DNA of 10,141 nucleotides from Actinomycetota bacterium. GTDB lineage: Bacteria > Actinomycetota > Acidimicrobiia > Spongiisociales > ZC4RG35. The translations under genes were made by a program, and so were the position numbers. The stretch spans positions 1 to 10,141 of the forward strand of contig JAPUJM010000167.1 of assembly GCA_027296205.1 (NCBI GenBank). The letters run 5' to 3'. Numbering within the stretch: position 1 is the first letter of the stretch; each line of letters opens with the position of its first letter. The notes beneath the pieces were generated by a model. The model had not been told where the DNA came from. It saw only the letters and a list, made by a program, of their open reading frames with translations, and searched no databases. Below, piece after piece: positions 6,250 through 10,141 of the stretch.

Positions 6250-7329
6250 ATGGAAAGCAAGATTGATGATCTCCTAGGACGCGTCGTCGGTGTAGGAGCA
6301 TCTGACGTCCACCTCAAGGTCGGGTCGGCGCCCATCGTGCGAATAGAAGGCGAGCTGAAGAGGCTCGACGGTATCGAGCCACTACGTCCCTCCGATACAC
6401 AGGCCTACGCCGAGGCCATATTCACTTCGAAAGCCGCCGACGACTTCAAGGCTGTCGGTACTGCTGATTTTGCATACGGAAAGCACGAGTTGGGACGGTT
6501 CCGGGTGTCGGCGTTCCGGCAGCGTGGCTCGGTCTCGATGGTCCTGCGGAGAGTTGTGCCCGGGTCCATGACCATCGAAGAACTGGGTCTGCCCCGAGTT
6601 GTCGAGAAAATCGCCGCAGCCAAATCCGGGCTCGTTCTGGTGACCGGTCGATCCGGATCCGGCAAGACCACAACCATTTCTTCGATTCTCGACTGGATCA
6701 ACTCCAATCGGGGAGCCGCCATTCTCACGATCGAGGACCCGATTGAAGTCCTGCACCCCGACAAGCGCTCGGTTGTAGTCCAGCGCGAGGTCGGCGTCGA
6801 CACCCCCAACATGGCGGAGGCCATCCGGGGAGCCATGCGTCACGACACAGATGTGATCATGGTCTCCGAGCTGTCCGACCCGGAAACGGCCCGAGCAGCC
6901 GTCGACGCCGCCGAGACCGGGCATCTGGTCATCTCCTCGATGCGCACCACCGACCCGGCCGAGACCGTCAGCCGGCTGATTTCGATGTTTCCCGACTCGC
7001 AAAAGGCGGTGATCCGGAGCCAGCTTGCCGCTCAGTTGCAGGCGATCATCAGCCAGCTCCTGATTGAGACATCGGACTCGGGCGTGACGCTGGCCTGTGA
7101 GATCCTCACCAACAACGAAAGATCACAGGAGTGGATCCTGAGTGGCGAAGAGGCGTCTTTCCTCGTCGAAGTGATCAAGGAAAGCGGTTTTCATGGCATG
7201 CAGACATTCGATCAAGCGCTGCTCAAGCACATTGTCGACCACACGGTTGGGATCGACGCTGCACTACCTCACGCACGCAACTCCCACGAGATGAAGGCAA
7301 AGGCCCTGGCTGCCGGCATCTCGGCCTGA
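6250..7329 (+). CDS. pilT: PilT-like type IV pilus retraction ATPase, divergent
   Basis: A 359-residue secretion-superfamily hexameric ATPase of the PilT/PilU group, which drives pilus retraction at the inner membrane. It has the N-terminal S-D-V-H-L-K-V-G-S-A-P start (18-28), Walker A G-R-S-G-S-G-K-T (133-140), the Asp box T-I-E-D-P-I-E (160-166), and A-A-E-T-G-H-L-V (220-227). Near the end is G-M-Q-T-F-D-Q-A-L (316-324). Length is typical. Several signatures are altered. The usual G-E-M-R-D of Walker B reads S-E-L-S-D (206-210, glutamate kept), T-L-H-T of the His box reads S-M-R-T (230-233) with His replaced by Arg, and the A-I-R-N-L-I-R-E motif is not recognisable (about 288-302). No other pilus gene is in the window. 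PilU-like or otherwise specialised function is possible. Confidence 0.87.
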   Translation: MESKIDDLLGRVVGVGASDVHLKVGSAPIVRIEGELKRLDGIEPLRPSDTQAYAEAIFTSKAADDFKAVGTADFAYGKHELGRFRVSAFRQRGSVSMVLRRVVPGSMTIEELGLPRVVEKIAAAKSGLVLVTGRSGSGKTTTISSILDWINSNRGAAILTIEDPIEVLHPDKRSVVVQREVGVDTPNMAEAIRGAMRHDTDVIMVSELSDPETARAAVDAAETGHLVISSMRTTDPAETVSRLISMFPDSQKAVIRSQLAAQLQAIISQLLIETSDSGVTLACEILTNNERSQEWILSGEEASFLVEVIKESGFHGMQTFDQALLKHIVDHTVGIDAALPHARNSHEMKAKALAAGISA

Positions 7330-7345
7330 CCCGACAACCCTCGTT

Positions 7346-7377
7346 CTCGGATAGGGCCGAGGTCGGCGCGGACCGAC
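7346..7377 (+). terminator. Two abutting short hairpins after pilT
   Basis: CTCGG/CCGAG (7346-7361, loop ATAGGG) is followed immediately by GTCGG/CCGAC (7362-7377, loop CGCGGA). Each stem is 5 GC-rich base pairs without a T-run. They start 16 bases after the pilT stop and end before the pcnA promoter, so they could serve as a weak terminator, but chance is quite possible in GC-rich DNA. Confidence 0.3.
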
Positions 7378-7382
7378 GACAC

Positions 7383-7411
7383 GGGACACTCGTCCTCAGC
7401 ACCGATAACCT
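7383..7411 (+). promoter_or_regulatory. Putative leaderless promoter of pcnA
   Basis: TAACCT (7406-7411, TANNNT type) lies 8 bases before the GTG at 7420, and GGGACA (7383-7388), sharing GACA with the -35 consensus, is 17 bases upstream of it. There is no ribosome site before the GTG. Together these suggest transcription starts at or next to the start codon. Confidence 0.45.
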
Positions 7412-7419
7412 GCCACACC

Positions 7420-8838
7420 GTGATCCCCAAGCGGCTCGAATTCCTCACTTCCGCGGACCTCCCGCCCGCACAGCTCAACGAGATCTTCACCAAAGCCGGT
7501 GAGGAGCTCTACCTGGTGGGCGGATCGGTCAGGGACGCGTTTCTCCAACGTCCACTGGAGGACTTCGATTTCGCGACGAGTGCCCGCCCCGACGTGGTAG
7601 CCCAACTGCTGGAGGGATGGGCTGACACCGTTTACAAAGTAGGGGAGGCGTTCGGGACCATTGCAGCCCAGAAGGATGGCCACACGGTAGAGATCACGAC
7701 CTTCAGGAGCGAGGTGTACCACGACGACTCACGCAAGCCCGTCGTCACCTACTCCGACAACATCGAGACAGATCTGAGCCGCAGAGACTTCACGGTGAAT
7801 GCGATAGCCCTGTCGATCACCGAGCTCGACCCGGTCGACCCGTACGGAGGTCTTGGCGATCTGGCGGCCATGTTGCTGAAGACACCCCTCGATCCCGAGG
7901 TCTCGTTTGGTGACGACCCGCTGAGGATGCTCCGTCTCTTTCGGTTTCAGGCCATCCTTGGCTTCGCGCCCGAAGAGTCGGCCGTAGCTGCCGTGCGGAC
8001 GATGGCGGAGCGCCTGGAGATCATCTCGGCCGAGAGGATCAGAGACGAGCTGTCGAAGCTGTTGCTCGCTCCAACGCCCGGCGAGGCGCTGCACATGGTG
8101 GTGGCGACCGGTCTTGCCGATCACTTTCTTCCTGAGTTGCCGCTTCTCGCCATGGAGCAGGACCCGATGCACAAACACAAGGATGTGCTTGCCCACACCT
8201 TTGCGGTCGTCGACAAGGCATCACCTCATCTCGTGCTCCGGTTGGCCGCTCTGCTGCACGATGTGGGCAAGCCCGATACCCGCGAGTATGGGTCTGGCGG
8301 CGTGACCTTCCATCATCATGATGTGGTCGGCGCCCGGTTGGCCCGACATCGGCTCCGGGCGCTCCGCTATCCGAAGGGCGTCGTCGACGATGTCAGCCGG
8401 CTCGTCTTTCTTCACCTGAGGCCGCATACCCTCAAACTGGGCTGGACCGATTCTGCCGTCCGACGGTATGTGCGCGACGCCGGTGATCTCCTCGACATGC
8501 TCAACGAGCTGGTGCGATGTGATGTCACCACGGCCAATCAGCGTCGGGAAAAGGCGATCCGGTCACTCATCGACGATTTGGAGGAGAGGATCGAAGACCT
8601 GTCTGCGAGTGAGGAGCTGGCTAGGTTACGGCCGCCCCTCGACGGCAATCAGATAATGACCTACCTGAGCATCGACCCCGGTCCTCGGGTGGGGGTGATC
8701 ATGGGCATCCTCCTCGAGAAGCGCATCGATGACGGCCCCTACTCGGCAGAGGAGGCCTACCGGATAGTCAGAGAGTGGGCCATCGACAACGGCGTCCCCG
8801 ACCCCGGTGTTGCGACTTCCCCAGGAGCGGGCTTCTAG
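7420..8838 (+). CDS. pcnA: CCA tRNA nucleotidyltransferase (class II, HD-domain type)
   Basis: This 472-residue enzyme adds or repairs the 3'-terminal CCA of tRNAs using CTP and ATP without a template. The nucleotidyltransferase head has L-V-G-G-S-V-R-D-A (32-40), the metal-binding E-D-F-D-F (D48, D50), the third carboxylate E91 in V-E-I-T-T-F-R, and R-R-D-F-T-V-N-A (121-128). The neck carries D-D-P-L-R-M-L-R-L-F-R-F (165-176) and the base-recognition motif E-R-I-R-D-E-L (205-211). An HD phosphohydrolase domain follows, with H-K-H-K-D-V-L-A-H-T (251-260) and L-L-H-D-V-G-K (278-284). This head-plus-HD arrangement is typical of actinobacterial pcnA. The GTG at 7420 is the only suitable start before the conserved region. 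The gene diverges from the sigM-trx cluster as in mycobacteria, but here two extra genes separate them. Confidence 0.96.
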   Translation: MIPKRLEFLTSADLPPAQLNEIFTKAGEELYLVGGSVRDAFLQRPLEDFDFATSARPDVVAQLLEGWADTVYKVGEAFGTIAAQKDGHTVEITTFRSEVYHDDSRKPVVTYSDNIETDLSRRDFTVNAIALSITELDPVDPYGGLGDLAAMLLKTPLDPEVSFGDDPLRMLRLFRFQAILGFAPEESAVAAVRTMAERLEIISAERIRDELSKLLLAPTPGEALHMVVATGLADHFLPELPLLAMEQDPMHKHKDVLAHTFAVVDKASPHLVLRLAALLHDVGKPDTREYGSGGVTFHHHDVVGARLARHRLRALRYPKGVVDDVSRLVFLHLRPHTLKLGWTDSAVRRYVRDAGDLLDMLNELVRCDVTTANQRREKAIRSLIDDLEERIEDLSASEELARLRPPLDGNQIMTYLSIDPGPRVGVIMGILLEKRIDDGPYSAEEAYRIVREWAIDNGVPDPGVATSPGAGF

Positions 8839-8847
8839 CCTTGCCCG

Positions 8848-9780
8848 GTGATCCTGGTCGCAATCCCGGCGGTTGCATTGGCCCTGGTGTCCCTCGCCGC
8901 GTTCGCCGGGCGATGGGTCTGGTGGCTGGACGTCCTTGCCAACTTCCGGGCGCAATACGTGGTGGGCCTGATCGTCCTGAGCCTGGTCGTGCTCACGTCC
9001 AAGTGGCGACGGATCGGGTATGGAGTGCTGGCTGTCGCCGCGATCAACCTGGTGTTCGTCCTTCCCCTTTACGCTGGATCACCCGGTCAGGCCGACCCCG
9101 ACTTGCCCTCACTGCGGGTGATGTCCTTCAACCTTCTTTCCACAAACGAGAGCTACTCGGATGTGATCGAGTACATCAGGGCGGTCGACCCTGATCTGGT
9201 GTTGCTCCACGAGGCAAGCCGGCCCTGGGAGGTGGCGATCGAATCGGCGAACCTCGACTATGAGGTGATTCGACCTCGTTCGGACAACCTCATCTTCGGA
9301 ACCCTGGTGATGGTTCGAGGTGAGGATGTGGAAGCCATCTCCTATGGGTTTGCCGAGGATCAGCCCCGCGCTGTCTCGATCATGTACCGGCCGACCGGAT
9401 GGGCAGAAGGGATCAGTGTGCTGTCCACTCACCCGCTGGCGCCCACGGAGGAGAATCGTGCCCACCTCAGGGACGCCCAACTCGGATTCGCCGCCACGTG
9501 GGCAGCCGACCAGGAAGGGGCCTTCATGGTGGTGGGTGACTTCAACGCAACTCCGTGGTCCTGGCCCTTTCGCAACCTCATGGCGAGTGCGCCGCTGCGA
9601 AACTCTCAACTCGGTTTTGGGTTGCAGCCCAGCTTCCCCGCCTCGTCGGCCTTTCTCATGAGGGTTCCGATCGATCATCTTCTTCACAGCGACAGCCTGT
9701 CGGTTGTGGATCGTCGTCTCGGCCCTGCGATGGGATCGGACCACTTCCCGCTCATCGTCGAGCTCCAGCCGGTCCCCTGA
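8848..9780 (+). CDS. Membrane-anchored endonuclease/exonuclease/phosphatase-family protein
   Basis: A 310-residue protein with three N-terminal hydrophobic helices (about 2-20, 36-50 and 56-76), followed by a complete EEP (DNase I-like) domain. Its metal and catalytic residues are present: N95 in M-S-F-N-L, E122 in L-H-E-A-S, H195 in S-T-H-P-L-A-P, D231 and N233 in G-D-F-N-A-T-P-W-S, D276/H277 in P-I-D-H-L-L-H, and D298/H299 in S-D-H-F-P. The family cleaves phosphodiesters or phosphomonoesters in nucleic acids, lipids or inositol phosphates; the substrate here cannot be deduced. By topology the domain would be outside the membrane if the first helix enters from the cytoplasm and three spans are real. 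The GTG at 8848 is 9 bases after the pcnA stop, so co-transcription is likely. The ribosome site is weak (AGGAG, about 20 bases away). Confidence 0.85.
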   Translation: MILVAIPAVALALVSLAAFAGRWVWWLDVLANFRAQYVVGLIVLSLVVLTSKWRRIGYGVLAVAAINLVFVLPLYAGSPGQADPDLPSLRVMSFNLLSTNESYSDVIEYIRAVDPDLVLLHEASRPWEVAIESANLDYEVIRPRSDNLIFGTLVMVRGEDVEAISYGFAEDQPRAVSIMYRPTGWAEGISVLSTHPLAPTEENRAHLRDAQLGFAATWAADQEGAFMVVGDFNATPWSWPFRNLMASAPLRNSQLGFGLQPSFPASSAFLMRVPIDHLLHSDSLSVVDRRLGPAMGSDHFPLIVELQPVP

Positions 9781-9826
9781 GATAGGAGTGCCAACGGTCT
9801 TGACCGACCTGGATTCGAGGCGTGGG

Positions 9827-9832
9827 TAAATT
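9827..9832 (+). promoter_or_regulatory. Putative -10 element, leaderless aminopeptidase mRNA
   Basis: TAAATT sits 7 bases before the ATG at 9840, and no Shine-Dalgarno precedes that ATG. A TTGACC lies at 9800-9805, but the 21-base spacer is too long for a normal -35. The -10 alone fits the TANNNT pattern of leaderless actinobacterial genes. Confidence 0.45.
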
Positions 9833-9839
9833 CTCTCTC

Positions 9840-10141
9840 ATGTCCGACCGATATGCAGAGCACCGCCGCCGTCTGACCGCGGAGATCGGGCCCGAGGGCC
9901 TTGCCGTCATCCCGGCGGCCGCCGAGGTCATTCGCAACCACGACGTTCCCCACCAGTTCCGTCAAGACTCCGCTTTCTGGTACCTGACGGGCTTTGATGA
10001 GCCGGACGCCGTCGCGGTGATCGCTCCGGGCCACGAAGTCGGCGACTTCTCCCTTTTCGTAAGGCCTATGGATCCGACTCAGGAGGTTTGGACAGGGATC
10101 AGGGCCGTGAAAGAGGGTGCACGCCAGCGGTTCTCCGCCGA
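9840..10141 (+). CDS. pepP: Xaa-Pro aminopeptidase (aminopeptidase P), N-terminal part
   Basis: The reading frame from ATG 9840 runs off the right edge after 100 codons. It begins M-S-D-R-Y-A-E-H-R-R-R-L and carries the aminopeptidase P N-terminal signature: I-R-N-H-D-V-P-H-Q-F-R-Q-D-S-A-F-W-Y-L-T (about 32-51), then G-F-D-E-P-D-A. This creatinase/prolidase N-domain caps the active site. The metal-binding pita-bread domain, which removes N-terminal residues preceding proline, would lie beyond the window. No ribosome site is visible and a TANNNT element lies 7 bases upstream, so the mRNA is probably leaderless. A 59-base gap separates it from the phosphatase-family gene, and it may be a separate transcription unit. 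Confidence 0.9.
   Translation, partial: MSDRYAEHRRRLTAEIGPEGLAVIPAAAEVIRNHDVPHQFRQDSAFWYLTGFDEPDAVAVIAPGHEVGDFSLFVRPMDPTQEVWTGIRAVKEGARQRFSA

Noticed and set aside
6382..7002. Minus-strand open frame of 206 codons opposite the pilT-like gene
   Set aside because: It mirrors the conserved ATPase core and its composition (Gly/Asp/His-rich) is that of an antisense shadow.
9800..9832. TTGACC with TAAATT as a full -35/-10 promoter
   Set aside because: The 21-base spacing is outside the usual range, so only the -10 element is kept.

Overview
The window is a gene-dense, GC-rich stretch of bacterial chromosome. Nothing in it looks mobile: I see no insertion sequences, CRISPR, tRNA or rRNA. The gene content points to Actinomycetota. 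An ECF sigma factor (SigM-like), its membrane anti-sigma factor, thioredoxin reductase and thioredoxin lie on one strand, with a CCA-adding enzyme (pcnA/cca) diverging nearby. This is the conserved neighbourhood between pcnA and parAB in mycobacteria and streptomycetes. The added type IV pilus ATPase and the absence of murJ suggest a deep-branching class such as Acidimicrobiia. That placement is inference.

Left part, minus strand (about 5102 down to 1), transcribed right to left: a GNAT-type acetyltransferase; a pseudokinase with one membrane span and an outer carbohydrate-binding-like domain; an ECF sigma factor; its transmembrane anti-sigma factor; a 108-residue two-span membrane protein; trxB; trxA; and perhaps the first codons of the next gene at the edge. 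Three of the junctions are 4-base stop/start overlaps (GTGA, GTGA, ATGA), so the genes from the pseudokinase to trxB look translationally coupled. The pseudokinase resembles the C-terminal half of mycobacterial MviN, but the MurJ flippase half is not encoded anywhere in the window.

Right part, plus strand (5121 to the right edge): a class II histone deacetylase-like hydrolase that diverges from the acetyltransferase with only 18 bases between the two starts; an orphan PilT-like ATPase with several altered signature motifs; the CCA tRNA nucleotidyltransferase; a membrane-anchored endonuclease/exonuclease/phosphatase-family protein 9 bases after it; and the N-terminal third or so of an Xaa-Pro aminopeptidase cut by the window end.

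Functionally, the left operon links envelope sensing (pseudokinase with outer domain, sigma/anti-sigma pair) to thiol-disulfide control (TrxB/TrxA). The divergent acetyltransferase/deacetylase pair could be a writer/eraser module, as in the Bacillus acuA-acuC system, though the substrate is unknown. Several genes (acetyltransferase, pcnA, aminopeptidase) have a TANNNT -10 element 7-8 bases before the start codon and no Shine-Dalgarno sequence, which fits leaderless transcripts common in Actinomycetota.
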